A DNA stretch of 64,000 nt from Embleya sp042956465. GTDB taxonomy: Bacteria > Actinomycetota > Actinomycetes > Streptomycetales > Streptomycetaceae. Every line of letters starts with the position of its first letter. Within the stretch, counting starts at the first letter, position 1. The notes under the pieces were generated by a model that was not told where the DNA came from, made no database searches, and saw nothing but the letters and a program-made list of their open reading frames with translations. The stretch is taken from the NCBI RefSeq assembly GCF_042956465.1, contig NZ_JBIBGL010000001.1, positions 800,663 through 864,662 on the forward strand. The letters run 5' to 3'. This document shows positions 37,160 to 45,496 of this stretch, in pieces. Made by a program: the position numbers and the translations under genes.

Positions 37160-39094
37160 GTGGCCCTGCTGGACAGCATTCGAGGACCCCGTGATCTCAA
37201 GGCCCTCTCGCCCGAGCAGCTCGCGCAGCTCGCGGACGAGATCCGCACCTTCCTGGTGGAGTCCGTCTCCAAGACCGGTGGTCACCTGGGTCCCAACCTC
37301 GGTGTGGTCGAGCTGACCATCGCGATGCACCGCGTGTTCGAGTCGCCGCGCGACAAGATCCTCTTCGACACCGGGCACCAGAGCTACGTGCACAAGATCG
37401 TGACCGGTCGCAAGGACGGCTTCGGGCAGCTGCGTCAGGCCGACGGTCTGTCCGGCTATCCCAGCCGCGCCGAGTCCGAGCACGACGTGATCGAGAATTC
37501 GCACGCGTCCACGGTGTTGTCCTGGGCGGACGGCCTGGCCAAGGCGTACCAGGTGCGCGGTCAAACCGATCGGCACGTGGTCGCGGTGATCGGCGACGGC
37601 GCGCTGACCGGCGGTATGGCCTGGGAGGCACTGAACAACATCGCGGCGGCCAAGGACCGTCCGGTGATCATCGTGGTCAACGACAACGAGCGCTCGTACG
37701 GCCCGACCCAGGGCGGCCTCGCCGACCACCTCGCCACGCTGCGCACCACGCGCGGCTACGAGCGTTTCCTGGAGTGGGGCAAGGGCGTGTTGGGCCGCAC
37801 CCCGGTGGTCGGCGGTCCGGTCTACGACATGCTGCACGGCGCCAAGAAGGGCCTCAAGGACGCGGTCGCGCCGCAGGGTCTGTTCGAGGACCTGGGCCTG
37901 AAGTACGTGGGCCCGATCGACGGGCACGACGTCGAGGCGGTGGAGAACGCGCTGCGCCGGGCCCGCGGCTTCGGCGGCCCGGTGATCGTGCACGCGATCA
38001 CCCAGAAGGGCAGGGGCTACGCGCACGCGGTCAACGACGCGGCGGACCAGTTCCACGCGGTGGGCGTGATCAACCCCGAGACCGGCCTGCCGGTCAAGAA
38101 GTCGGGCGCGTCGTGGACGTCGGTGTTCGCCGACGAGATGGTCGCCATCGCGGACGAGCGGGAGGACGTCGTCGGCATCACCGCGGCGATGCTGATCCCG
38201 GTCGGACTGCACAAGTTCGCCGCCAAGCACCCCGACCGGGTGTTCGACGTCGGGATCGCCGAGCAGCACGCGGTGACCTCGGCGGCGGGCCTGGCCACCG
38301 GCGGGCTGCACCCGGTGGTCGCGGTGTACGCGACCTTCCTCAATCGCGCGTTCGACCAGGTGCTGATGGACGTCGCGCTGCACAAGTGCGGCGTGACCTT
38401 CGTCCTCGACCGGGCCGGCGTGACCGGGCCGGACGGGGCCAGCCACAACGGCATGTGGGACATGTCGATCCTCCAGGTCGTGCCGGGTCTGCGGCTCGCC
38501 GCGCCGCGCGATGCCACGCAGGTGCGCGCGCAGTTGCGCGAGGCGATGGAGGTCGACGACGCGCCGACCGTCGTGCGCTTCGGCAAGGGCGCGGTGGGCG
38601 CCGACATCGAGGCGATCGGCCGGATCGACGGGATGGACGTGCTGCGCCGCACCGGCCCCGAGCGCAACGGCGGCGGTGAGCGCGGTGACGTGCTGATCGT
38701 GACCGTGGGGCAGATGGCCGAGATCGGGGTCGAGGTCGCCGATCGGCTCGCCGACCAGGGCATCGCGGCGACCGTGGTCGACCCGCGCTGGATCAAGCCG
38801 GTTCCGGCCGGGATCGCGCCGTTGGCGGCCCGGCACCGGCTCGTGGTCACGATCGAGGACAACGGCCGGGCCGGTGGCGTCGGATCGGCGATCGCGCAGT
38901 CGTTGCGGGACGCGCGGGTGGACGTACCGCTGCGCGACTTCGGCATTCCGCAGGAGTTCCTCGACCACGCGGAGCGTTCGGACATCCTGGTTCGGATCGG
39001 CCTGAACGCCCAGGACATCTCACGCCAGGTGGTCGAGGAGATCGCGTCCAAGACGGTGGACGCCGACGCCGAGCAGCACGAGACGACGGCCTGA
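37160..39094 (+). CDS. dxs: 1-deoxy-D-xylulose-5-phosphate synthase
   Basis: 644 residues. It condenses pyruvate and glyceraldehyde 3-phosphate to 1-deoxy-xylulose 5-phosphate using thiamine diphosphate, the first step of the MEP isoprenoid pathway (and a thiamine/pyridoxal precursor). TPP-binding residues lie in GDGALTGGMAWEALNN; other family blocks are GGHLGPNLGVVELTIA, FDTGHQSYVHK, DVGIAEQHAVTSAAGLA and FVLDRAGVTGPDGASH. GTG 37160 is chosen because AAGGAGGAAC lies directly upstream and LLDSIRGPRDLKAL matches family starts; the longer frame from 37049 has no site. A strong terminator follows, then a tandem-repeat tract and an assembly gap. Confidence 0.96.
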   Translation: MALLDSIRGPRDLKALSPEQLAQLADEIRTFLVESVSKTGGHLGPNLGVVELTIAMHRVFESPRDKILFDTGHQSYVHKIVTGRKDGFGQLRQADGLSGYPSRAESEHDVIENSHASTVLSWADGLAKAYQVRGQTDRHVVAVIGDGALTGGMAWEALNNIAAAKDRPVIIVVNDNERSYGPTQGGLADHLATLRTTRGYERFLEWGKGVLGRTPVVGGPVYDMLHGAKKGLKDAVAPQGLFEDLGLKYVGPIDGHDVEAVENALRRARGFGGPVIVHAITQKGRGYAHAVNDAADQFHAVGVINPETGLPVKKSGASWTSVFADEMVAIADEREDVVGITAAMLIPVGLHKFAAKHPDRVFDVGIAEQHAVTSAAGLATGGLHPVVAVYATFLNRAFDQVLMDVALHKCGVTFVLDRAGVTGPDGASHNGMWDMSILQVVPGLRLAAPRDATQVRAQLREAMEVDDAPTVVRFGKGAVGADIEAIGRIDGMDVLRRTGPERNGGGERGDVLIVTVGQMAEIGVEVADRLADQGIAATVVDPRWIKPVPAGIAPLAARHRLVVTIEDNGRAGGVGSAIAQSLRDARVDVPLRDFGIPQEFLDHAERSDILVRIGLNAQDISRQVVEEIASKTVDADAEQHETTA

Positions 39095-39118
39095 CCGAAG
39101 GCCGCCGCGCACATTGTG

Positions 39119-39184
39119 ACGATCCCGGGGTCGGGAGCGAGAAGCCACGGGCTCTTGCTCCAGGACCCCGGGGTCGTTTTGCTT
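39119..39184 (+). terminator. Rho-independent terminator after dxs
   Basis: A long stem-loop starts 24 nt after the stop: ACGATCCCGGGGTC (39119-39132) pairs with GACCCCGGGGTCGT (39164-39177) apart from one G.U, with a second inner stem, followed by TTTTGCTTTT. This is the clearest terminator with a T-run in the window. Confidence 0.85.
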
Positions 39185-39290
39185 TTCGCGGCTTCGCGGC
39201 TTCGCGGCTTCGCGGCTTCGCGGCTTCGCGGCTTCGCGGCTTCGCGGCTTCGCGGCTTCGCGGCTTCGCGGCTTCGCGGCTTCGCGGCTT
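39185..39290. repeat. 8-bp tandem repeat (TTCGCGGC)n
   Basis: Thirteen perfect copies of TTCGCGGC run from 39185 to 39288, then TT, then 97 N. The sequence after the gap (TTCGGGGGC-like units from about 39391) is related, so the array probably continues through the gap with variant units. Confidence 0.95.
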
Positions 39291-39387
39291 NNNNNNNNNN
39301 NNNNNNNNNNNNNNNNNNNNNNNNNNNNNNNNNNNNNNNNNNNNNNNNNNNNNNNNNNNNNNNNNNNNNNNNNNNNNNNNNNNNNNN
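39291..39387. other. Assembly gap of 97 N
   Basis: Unknown bases. The gap lies inside the 8-bp tandem array, so the true length is uncertain; reading frames that cross it are not real genes. Confidence 0.98.
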
Positions 39388-39519
39388 CTGTTTCGGGGGC
39401 TTCGGGGGTTTTGGGCTTCGGCTTTGTGGGTGCTCGGCGTCGATTTCCGGGGCGGGCTCGAAGATCACCCTGACGCGCCGAGGATCGGTCACCCGAAAAC
39501 AGGAGTGAAAGCCTCGATC

Positions 39520-39555
39520 ATGGCAACGGTCTCCGCCACCAGGAGGTGTTGCCAT
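39520..39555 (+). promoter_or_regulatory. Inverted repeat enclosing the ribosome binding site of the permease gene
   Basis: ATGGCAAC (39520-39527) is the exact inverse of GTTGCCAT (39548-39555). The loop contains AGGAGG (39541-39546) and the right arm includes the first two bases of the start codon. Folding would restrict ribosome access. The left arm also opens an alternative ATG frame. Confidence 0.4.
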
Positions 39556-41023
39556 GGCCAACGCGTTGTTTCGCACCAAGAACATCGAGCAGTCCATCCA
39601 GGACACCGATGTCTCCGAAGGGCACGGCTTACGCCGGGAGTTGTCCGCACTCGACCTGATGGTTTTCGGCGTCGGTGTGGTGGTGGGCACGGGCATCTTC
39701 GTGCTGACCGGTACGGCGGCGAAGGACTACGCGGGCCCCGCCGTCGCGTTGTCGTTCGTGCTGGCGGGGTTCGTCTGCGGGCTCGCCGCGCTGTGCTACG
39801 CCGAGTTCGCGTCCACGGTTCCGGTGGCGGGTTCCGCGTACACGTTCTCGTACACCACGCTCGGCGAACTGCCCGCGTGGATCATCGGCTGGGACCTGAT
39901 TCTGGAACTCGCGCTCGGCGTCGGGGTGGTCTCGATCGGGTGGTCGGGATATCTGACCTCGCTGCTTTCGCAGGCGAACATCGACCTGCCGCAGGCGATC
40001 ACGGCTGCGCCGGGCGACGGTGGGAAGGTCAACCTGCCGGCGCTGCTGCTCGTGCTCGGGGTCGCGGCGATCCTGGTGTTCGGGATCAAGCTCTCGGCAC
40101 GGTTCAACCTCATCATGGTCACCGTCAAGCTCGCGATCGTGCTGTTGGTGATCTTTGCCGGCCTGTTCTTCGTCAAGACGGGCAACTACAACCCCTTCGT
40201 GCCCGATTCGCAGCCGCCCGCATCCGGGAACGGCGGGCTCAAGGCGCCGCTCGTGCAGACCCTGTTCGGGTTCGAGCCGCAGATCTACGGTGTGATGGGG
40301 ATCTTCTCCGGTGCGGCGCTCGTGTTCTTCGCCTACATCGGATTCGATGTGGTCGCCACCGCCGCCGAGGAGACCCGCAAGCCGCAGCGCGACATGCCGA
40401 TCGGGATCCTCGGTTCGCTGGTGATCTGCACGATCCTGTACGTCTCGGTGGCCCTGGTCGTAGTCGGTATGCAGCGTTACGACATGCTCTCGTCCTCCGC
40501 GCCGTTGGCCGAGGCGTTCCGGTCGGTCGGCAAGGGCTGGATCGCGACCATCATCAGCGTCGGCGCGGTGGCCGGTCTGACCACCGTGTGCATGATCTTG
40601 ATGATGGGGCAGAGCCGGGTCTTCTTCGCGATGAGCCGGGACGGGCTGCTGCCGCCGTTGTTCGCGAAGGTGCATCCCAAGTACGGCACGCCGCACGTGA
40701 GCACGATACTGATCGCGGTGGTGGTGGCGGCGATCGCCGGGTTCACTCCGATCCACGAGATCGACGTCATGGTCAACATCGGCACACTGTTCGCGTTCTT
40801 GGTGGTTGCCGCGAGCGTGCTGATCCTGCGCCGGACCCGACCGGAGTTGCCGCGCGCGTTCCGGGTGCCGTTCGTGCCGTGGTTGCCGATCCTGTCCATA
40901 CTGGCCACGCTGTGGCTGATGATCAATCTCAGCAGTGAGACGTGGCTGCGGTTCCTGGTGTGGATGGTGGCCGGCTTCGCCGTCTACTTCTTCTACGGGC
41001 GGCAGCACAGCCGACTGCGGTGA
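39554..41023 (+). CDS. APC-superfamily amino-acid permease (CAT/YfnA-like)
   Basis: 489 residues with about 12 membrane segments. The first segment LMVFGVGVVVGTGIFVLTG has the conserved APC glycine motif, and FFAYIGFDVVATAAEETRKP RDMPIGILGSL (read as two adjoining blocks) is diagnostic for cationic-amino-acid-transporter-like members. It probably imports amino acids such as arginine or branched-chain types by proton symport; the exact substrate is not fixed. ATG 39554 follows AGGAGGTG. Its upstream region holds a hairpin around the ribosome binding site. It converges on the EthD-like gene across a very strong hairpin. Confidence 0.9.
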   Translation: MANALFRTKNIEQSIQDTDVSEGHGLRRELSALDLMVFGVGVVVGTGIFVLTGTAAKDYAGPAVALSFVLAGFVCGLAALCYAEFASTVPVAGSAYTFSYTTLGELPAWIIGWDLILELALGVGVVSIGWSGYLTSLLSQANIDLPQAITAAPGDGGKVNLPALLLVLGVAAILVFGIKLSARFNLIMVTVKLAIVLLVIFAGLFFVKTGNYNPFVPDSQPPASGNGGLKAPLVQTLFGFEPQIYGVMGIFSGAALVFFAYIGFDVVATAAEETRKPQRDMPIGILGSLVICTILYVSVALVVVGMQRYDMLSSSAPLAEAFRSVGKGWIATIISVGAVAGLTTVCMILMMGQSRVFFAMSRDGLLPPLFAKVHPKYGTPHVSTILIAVVVAAIAGFTPIHEIDVMVNIGTLFAFLVVAASVLILRRTRPELPRAFRVPFVPWLPILSILATLWLMINLSSETWLRFLVWMVAGFAVYFFYGRQHSRLR

Positions 41024-41079
41024 CAGCGACGGTTGTTCGGGTTGTTCGATGAGGGTTGTTCGGTGACGGTGGTCAGGTG

Positions 41080-41122
41080 ACGTGCGCGGGCCCGGGTCGA
41101 CTCGACCCGGGCCCGCGCACGT
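41080..41122. terminator. Perfect 21-bp-arm hairpin between convergent genes
   Basis: Bases 41080-41100 are the exact inverse of 41102-41122, with a single C between them. The arms contain GCGCGGGCCCGGGTCGA. It lies between the permease stop (41023) and the leftward EthD-like stop (41142) and should terminate both. Just before it, GGTTGTTCG occurs three times (41034-41063). Confidence 0.8.
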
Positions 41123-41141
41123 ATCGCATGACGGCCGGGGA

Positions 41142-41936
41142 TCAGCCCCAGAGCTCGTCCGTGTACTTGTCGGTGCCGACCACGGTGGGAATCCACGGGG
41201 CGCAGAAGCTGACCCGGCCGATGCCGGAGGCGTCGATCCGCTCGGCCCACTCCTTGAACGCGTCCCAGCTCTCGCGCGGGTCGCCCTCGAGGAAGTACAA
41301 CTGCATGCTGCGGGTTGCCGCGTTCGGGTCGCGCGGGACGAACGCGGGAGCGTCGTCCTTGAGCGGGACTGCGGTCCACGCGGCCACCGACGCGATCGGC
41401 GAGCCCTTGAGGAAGTCCGGCAACTGCGCGGAGAACCACGCCTCCAGGTCCTCCTGCGTGGTGCCCTCGGCGCGCTGCACGGTGAGCGAGACCAAGCCCT
41501 GGTAGTTGCGGTCGAGGGCGAGCTCCAGGGGGACCGGGTCCTCGTCGCGGTACCAGCGGCTGTCGTGCAGGTACATGCCGGTGTGCGCGTGGATCCGGTG
41601 CTGGAAGCCGCGGTCGTTGCCGTAGAGCCAGTTGACCTGGTCGACCGCCCACGCGTTCCACTCGTCGAACTGGCCGTCGTTGATCCAGTAGATCGCGACG
41701 TAGGAACCCGCCTCGATGTCCGGGACCACGTCGGTGTCGGCCGGGAAGCGCAGCGCCTTGAGGTCGGCGGTGGCCACCCAGCGGCTGCCCGCGAGCATGC
41801 CGGGGCCGATCATGCAGCCGGCGTAGTAGTGGTCGCGCTCGTACCAGCGGTTGTAGCTCACCTCGTGGCCGCGCTCGGGGTCCACGGCGGTGAACAGCAT
41901 GCTGCCCACCCGGATCGGGTATTCCTTGAAGCTCAT
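41142..41936 (-). CDS. EthD/dimeric alpha-beta-barrel-like protein in an LLM oxidoreductase cluster
   Basis: 264 residues. The N-terminal part has VSYNRWYERDHYYAGCMIGP followed by ADLKALRFP, the sort of NxWYxxxH segment seen in EthD-like dimeric alpha-beta barrels; a second half contains AWFSAQLPDFLKGSPIASVA and MQLYFLEGDPRESWDAFKEW, suggesting a duplicated barrel. Such proteins accompany flavin mono-oxygenases in ether, terpene and polyketide degradation, where they may protect or rearrange an intermediate. ATG 41936 has GAAAGG upstream. It lies 76 nt after the LLM gene, past a 10-bp hairpin. Function inferred only from context. Confidence 0.55.
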   Translation of the reverse strand: MSFKEYPIRVGSMLFTAVDPERGHEVSYNRWYERDHYYAGCMIGPGMLAGSRWVATADLKALRFPADTDVVPDIEAGSYVAIYWINDGQFDEWNAWAVDQVNWLYGNDRGFQHRIHAHTGMYLHDSRWYRDEDPVPLELALDRNYQGLVSLTVQRAEGTTQEDLEAWFSAQLPDFLKGSPIASVAAWTAVPLKDDAPAFVPRDPNAATRSMQLYFLEGDPRESWDAFKEWAERIDASGIGRVSFCAPWIPTVVGTDKYTDELWG

Positions 41937-41979
41937 GACTGCCTTTCGGGTCGTGCGGTGACACGTGTCGGGGGGACGG

Positions 41980-42004
41980 ACCCGGCCGGGGACGCCGGCC
42001 GGGT
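41980..42004 (-). terminator. Intercistronic hairpin between LLM and EthD-like genes
   Basis: ACCCGGCCGG (41980-41989), loop GGACG, CCGGCCGGGT (41995-42004). A perfect 10-bp stem between two same-strand genes; it may attenuate or protect the transcript. Confidence 0.5.
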
Positions 42005-42012
42005 GGGGGCGG

Positions 42013-43131
42013 TCAGGCCTGTCGGCGGAATCGTGTGGTGCGGTGCTCCGGCTCGGTGTCGAGCTTGGGGATGATGTGCTTGCCGAACAGTTCGATGGTC
42101 TTGAGCGTGTTCTCGCGGTTGTCGCAGCCCAGGCCGAGGACGAGCTGGTCCACGCCGACCGCCTCATAGGCCTTGACCGCGTCCAGCACACCATCGGGCG
42201 CGCCGCAGATCAGGGCACCGGCATCGGCGGCGAACTCGACCAGTTCGGGGGTCAGGTCGGGCATCAGCTCGGGCCAGTACGGGATGCCCTCGGGGTGCGG
42301 GAACGTGTCGTGGTAGCGGAAGACGTTGCTGGTGAGGTACATCGGCCGGGCCGCGACCGCGTTGGCGACCGCCTGTTCCCTGGTCTCGGCGACGAAGCCG
42401 GTGCTCACCGCGAGCACGTTGTCGTTGACGAAGTCGGCGATCGGTTCGGCGTTGCCGATCTCGCGCTTGTATCCGGCCACCAGCTTCTCGGCGCTCGCCG
42501 GGTCGCCGATGGAGAAGCCGAGTACGCCCAGGCCCATCCGGGCGGCCATCGCGTACGAGGGCGGGCTGCCGGCGGCGTACCACATGGCGGGGTGCGACTT
42601 GCCGTACGGCTTGGGCAGGATCTTGCGCGGCGGGAGCTGCCAGTAGGTGCCGTTGTAGCCCTCGTAGGTGTCCTGGAGGAACATCTTCGGGAACTCGCGG
42701 ATCACGTCCTCCCAGATCGCCTTCGTCTCGGACATGTCCTCGATGCCGGGCAGGAAACCGAGAATCTCGTGGCTGCCGGCGCCCCGGCCGGTGCCGAACT
42801 CGAAGCGGCCCTTGGTGAGATGGTCGAGCATCGCGACCCGTTCGGCGACCTTGGCCGGGTGGTTGACCTGGGGGAGCGGGTTGAAGATGCCGGAGCCGAT
42901 GTGGATGCGCTCGGTGGCGTGGGCGAGGTAGCCGCACATGACGTCGTTGGCGGACAGGTGCGAGTACTCGTCGAGGAAGTGGTGTTCGCTCAGCCAGACG
43001 TACTTGAAGCCGGCCCGGTCGGCGGCGATGGCGAAGTCCATGTCGTTCATCAGGGCTTCGTGTTCGGCGTTGGGGTTTCCCTCGCGCCGGAACGACGGGT
43101 TGTAGCCCTGAAGAAAGATGCCGAATTCCAT
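42013..43131 (-). CDS. LLM-class flavin-dependent oxidoreductase
   Basis: 372 residues with the bacterial-luciferase TIM-barrel pattern: MEFGIFLQGYNPSF at the N-terminus, FKYVWLSEHHFLDEYSH, ATERIHIGSGIFNPLPQVNH, RVAMLDHLTKGRFEFGTGRG and GSHEILGF. It should use reduced FMN or F420 to oxidise an organic substrate, possibly as a mono-oxygenase needing a separate flavin reductase. ATG 43131 has GGGAG upstream. It lies between the SDR gene (177 nt upstream) and the EthD-like gene in a leftward series. The three together look like part of a catabolic or tailoring pathway; the substrate is unknown. Confidence 0.88.
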   Translation of the reverse strand: MEFGIFLQGYNPSFRREGNPNAEHEALMNDMDFAIAADRAGFKYVWLSEHHFLDEYSHLSANDVMCGYLAHATERIHIGSGIFNPLPQVNHPAKVAERVAMLDHLTKGRFEFGTGRGAGSHEILGFLPGIEDMSETKAIWEDVIREFPKMFLQDTYEGYNGTYWQLPPRKILPKPYGKSHPAMWYAAGSPPSYAMAARMGLGVLGFSIGDPASAEKLVAGYKREIGNAEPIADFVNDNVLAVSTGFVAETREQAVANAVAARPMYLTSNVFRYHDTFPHPEGIPYWPELMPDLTPELVEFAADAGALICGAPDGVLDAVKAYEAVGVDQLVLGLGCDNRENTLKTIELFGKHIIPKLDTEPEHRTTRFRRQA

Positions 43132-43308
43132 TGCACTCCCAGTTCCGCGGTCTGGTCGGGGCGGGGTGGTCGGTCGGTCAGCCGGTCGTTCAGTAGGTCA
43201 GGAGGTCTGTAGGTCGGTCGGCGGGTTCGGGTGCGTTCGGGTCGCCCGTTCGGGAGCTTCGGGGGCGCCGGTGGGGCTCGGCGGGTGCGGGCGCGCCGGC
43301 GCTTTGGG

Positions 43309-44118
43309 TCAGGGGGTGAAGGTGCCGTCCGGGCGGCGGACCCAGCCGGAGGCGGCCATCGTGCCGCCGTCGACGTGCAGGGTGGTGCCGGTGACGAAGC
43401 GGGCCAGGTCGCCGGCGAGGAAGACGATCGGGGCGGCGCAGTCGTCGGGTGTGCCCAGGCCGAGGGGGACCTTGGCGGCGTAGTCGTAGGCACCCTCGTC
43501 GGTCTCGAACGTCTCCGCGAGGCCGGCGTCGCCGGGGGTGGGGATCGCGTCGGGGGCCACGCAGTTGACCCGGATGCGGCGATCCGAGAGTTCGAGGGCG
43601 AGTGACTTGGTGAGTTGTTCGACCGCGGCCTTCATCGCGGCGTACACCGCGAAGCCGGGCGCGGCGCGGAACGCCTCGATGCTGGTCACGTTGACGATCG
43701 AGCCGCCCTCACGCATGAGCGGGGCGCCGTGTCGGATCACGTGTGTGACGGAGGTGAAGTTCTCGTCGACCAGTGCGGTCTGGCCCTTGGGGCGGACCTC
43801 CATGAACGGCGACCAGAAGCCGCCGCCGGCGTTGTTGACGAGGATGTCGAGTCCGCCGAGCGTGCTGTGCGCCTCGCGGAGGAAACGCTCGACGCCGTCG
43901 CCGTCGCGGACGTCGAGTTCGACCGCGAGCGCACGGCGGCCGGTCGCCTCGATCGCCTTCGCGGTCTCCTGAAGGCCGATCGGCTCGCGGTCGCAGATGG
44001 CGACGTCCGCGCCGAACCGGGCCAGTGCGACGGCCGTCGCCGCGCCGATTCCCCGGGCGGCGCCGGTGACCACGGCGATGCGATCGGTGAGCAGGGCGGC
44101 GGAAGGGTCGAGCAGCAC
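43309..44118 (-). CDS. Short-chain dehydrogenase/reductase
   Basis: 269 residues of classical SDR type. NAD(P)-binding GAARGIG, the NNAG motif in ILVNNAGGGF, and a YxxxK active site (YAAMKAAVEQL) are present; the catalytic serine position reads NVTSIEAF. The C-terminal FVTGTTLHVDGGTMAASGW is standard. A D at the end of beta-2 (AICDRE) favours NAD over NADP. GTG 44118 follows GAGG. It heads the leftward SDR-LLM-EthD series; between it and the LLM gene lie 177 nt of GGTC-rich sequence with no gene. Likely oxidises an alcohol made or used by the LLM enzyme. Confidence 0.88.
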   Translation of the reverse strand: MLLDPSAALLTDRIAVVTGAARGIGAATAVALARFGADVAICDREPIGLQETAKAIEATGRRALAVELDVRDGDGVERFLREAHSTLGGLDILVNNAGGGFWSPFMEVRPKGQTALVDENFTSVTHVIRHGAPLMREGGSIVNVTSIEAFRAAPGFAVYAAMKAAVEQLTKSLALELSDRRIRVNCVAPDAIPTPGDAGLAETFETDEGAYDYAAKVPLGLGTPDDCAAPIVFLAGDLARFVTGTTLHVDGGTMAASGWVRRPDGTFTP

Positions 44119-45438
44119 GGGGGCACCTCACTGTGGATCGCGTACGTTGTCGCCTCGGCGCGGGGCCGCCGTCGCGGGCCGTGCTCTGCGCTGGGGTCAC
44201 CATGCCACCTGACGACCCGTCACCTGAAGGGAGACGGCTGTCTTTTTCCGACTCGGTGCGCCGGCGTTCACGCAGGTCCGCAGGTGAACTGACGCTCAGT
44301 CAGCAAGAGTGGCGGACATCACCGCTCGGTGCGGCCGCGCCCGACGGCGATGGGGTGGTGGTGCGGCGGGCGCGGGGCTGTCTCTCTTTGGCGGGAGGGT
44401 GGTGGGGGAGGCGGCGTGTCTTTCTTGCGGGCGCGGGTGCGCGGGTGCGCGGGTGCGCGTGGGCGCGGACAAGTGCGGACACGGAGACGCGGGGGCGAGT
44501 GCGGGTGCAGGTGCCGGCTGGGGGTGGTGGGTGCCGGCGAGGGGCCTGGCGTGTGAGTGCGCTTGCGGGTGGAGGCGGCCGGGGGTGCGATCCCGGATGC
44601 GGGTGCAGGCGCTGATGGCAGTAGTCGTCGCAAGGCCGTGGTCGTGGGTGCGGGCGGTCGGTCTTGCAGGTACCGGTGCGGGCAGTTGCGTGTGATCGCG
44701 GGTGCGGGCGGGTGCCCCGCGCCGGCGGCTGTGGGTGCGGGTATCGATGTCGACGTCTGTGGGTGTGGGTGTCGAGACCGAGAGTCGTAGTCGCCCAGGA
44801 GAGTGCGGATGCGGGTATCGGCGCATGTGCCGGTGATCGCGGGTGCGTGCGCTTGTTCGGTGGTTGGGTGGAGGCGTCGGGTTTCGGTGAGTGGGAGCGG
44901 GACTGCGGGCGGGGTTGCCCGCGGGTGTGGGTGCACTCGTCGGAGGGTGCGGGCGTCGACGTCCGCGGGTGCGGGCGCAGACGCCGATGCTGTGGGCGCA
45001 TGTGGTTGTCCGGCGGTTGTGGTGGAGCTGTAGGGCATTAGTGACGGGGATGGGCTGCAGGCTGAGTCGCCTGCGGGTGTGGGTGCAGTCATCGAAGGTG
45101 CGGGCGTCGGCGCCGGCGAGCGTGAGCCCGAGCGTGGTCGCGGGTGTCGGGGATGCGCCTGCGGGTGCGGGCCGCAGGCGTCTGGGGCGGGTGCAGGTGT
45201 CGAGGTTGGCGAATTTGGACGTGGTCATGGTTGCGGGCGCGGGCGCAGGTTGAGGTGGTTGCGGGTGCAAGCGTCGATGTCGGCGGATTCGGTCGCAGGG
45301 GCCCGGCGCCCGCGCACGCGCAGGTATCTGCGGGTGCGTGTGGTGGTGCGCGGCGCTGTAGGCGCGCGTGGGCCGTCGGTAGGTGGATGTGTGCCCGGGG
45401 GTCCTCGGGTCGTGCGTCGAGTGGCCCCGTTGTCGGTT
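44119..45438. repeat. Degenerate GC-rich low-complexity region
   Basis: About 1.3 kb, of which 44340-45330 is dominated by degenerate units such as GCGGGTGCGGG, GCGGGTGTGGG and GTGCGGGCG on the plus strand. Open frames exist in all phases on both strands but are Thr/Pro/His/Arg-rich or Gly/Ala/Cys/Arg-rich and overlap each other, so none is convincing. The first 200 bp (44119-44320) should contain the SDR promoter. Similar units appear inside the helicase gene at 4033-4130 and 6240-6470. Confidence 0.7.
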
Positions 45439-45464
45439 CGCATGGATTGTCCGAAATCCATGCG
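45439..45464. promoter_or_regulatory. 10-bp perfect inverted repeat upstream of the 884-residue gene
   Basis: CGCATGGATT-gtccga-AATCCATGCG ends 32 nt before the GTG start at 45497. TACGCT (45484-45489) lies 7 nt before that GTG and could be a -10 for a leaderless mRNA, placing the repeat over the -35 region. It may be an operator. Confidence 0.5.
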
Positions 45465-45496
45465 CAGCGGATGCGGTGCTCACTACGCTCTGCGAC

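Noticed and set aside
38017..39696. Open frames crossing the N gap
   Set aside because: They depend on unknown bases and on the 8-bp repeat, and run antisense to dxs or through its terminator.
44300..45440. Long overlapping open frames in the GC-rich repeat region
   Set aside because: All six phases are open because of base composition; the proteins are Thr/Pro/His/Arg- or Gly/Ala/Cys-rich repeats with no start signal or motif.
45383..45496. ATG 45383 as start of the 884-residue protein
   Set aside because: It would translate a 10-bp inverted repeat and a Cys-rich stretch unlike the rest; no ribosome binding site.
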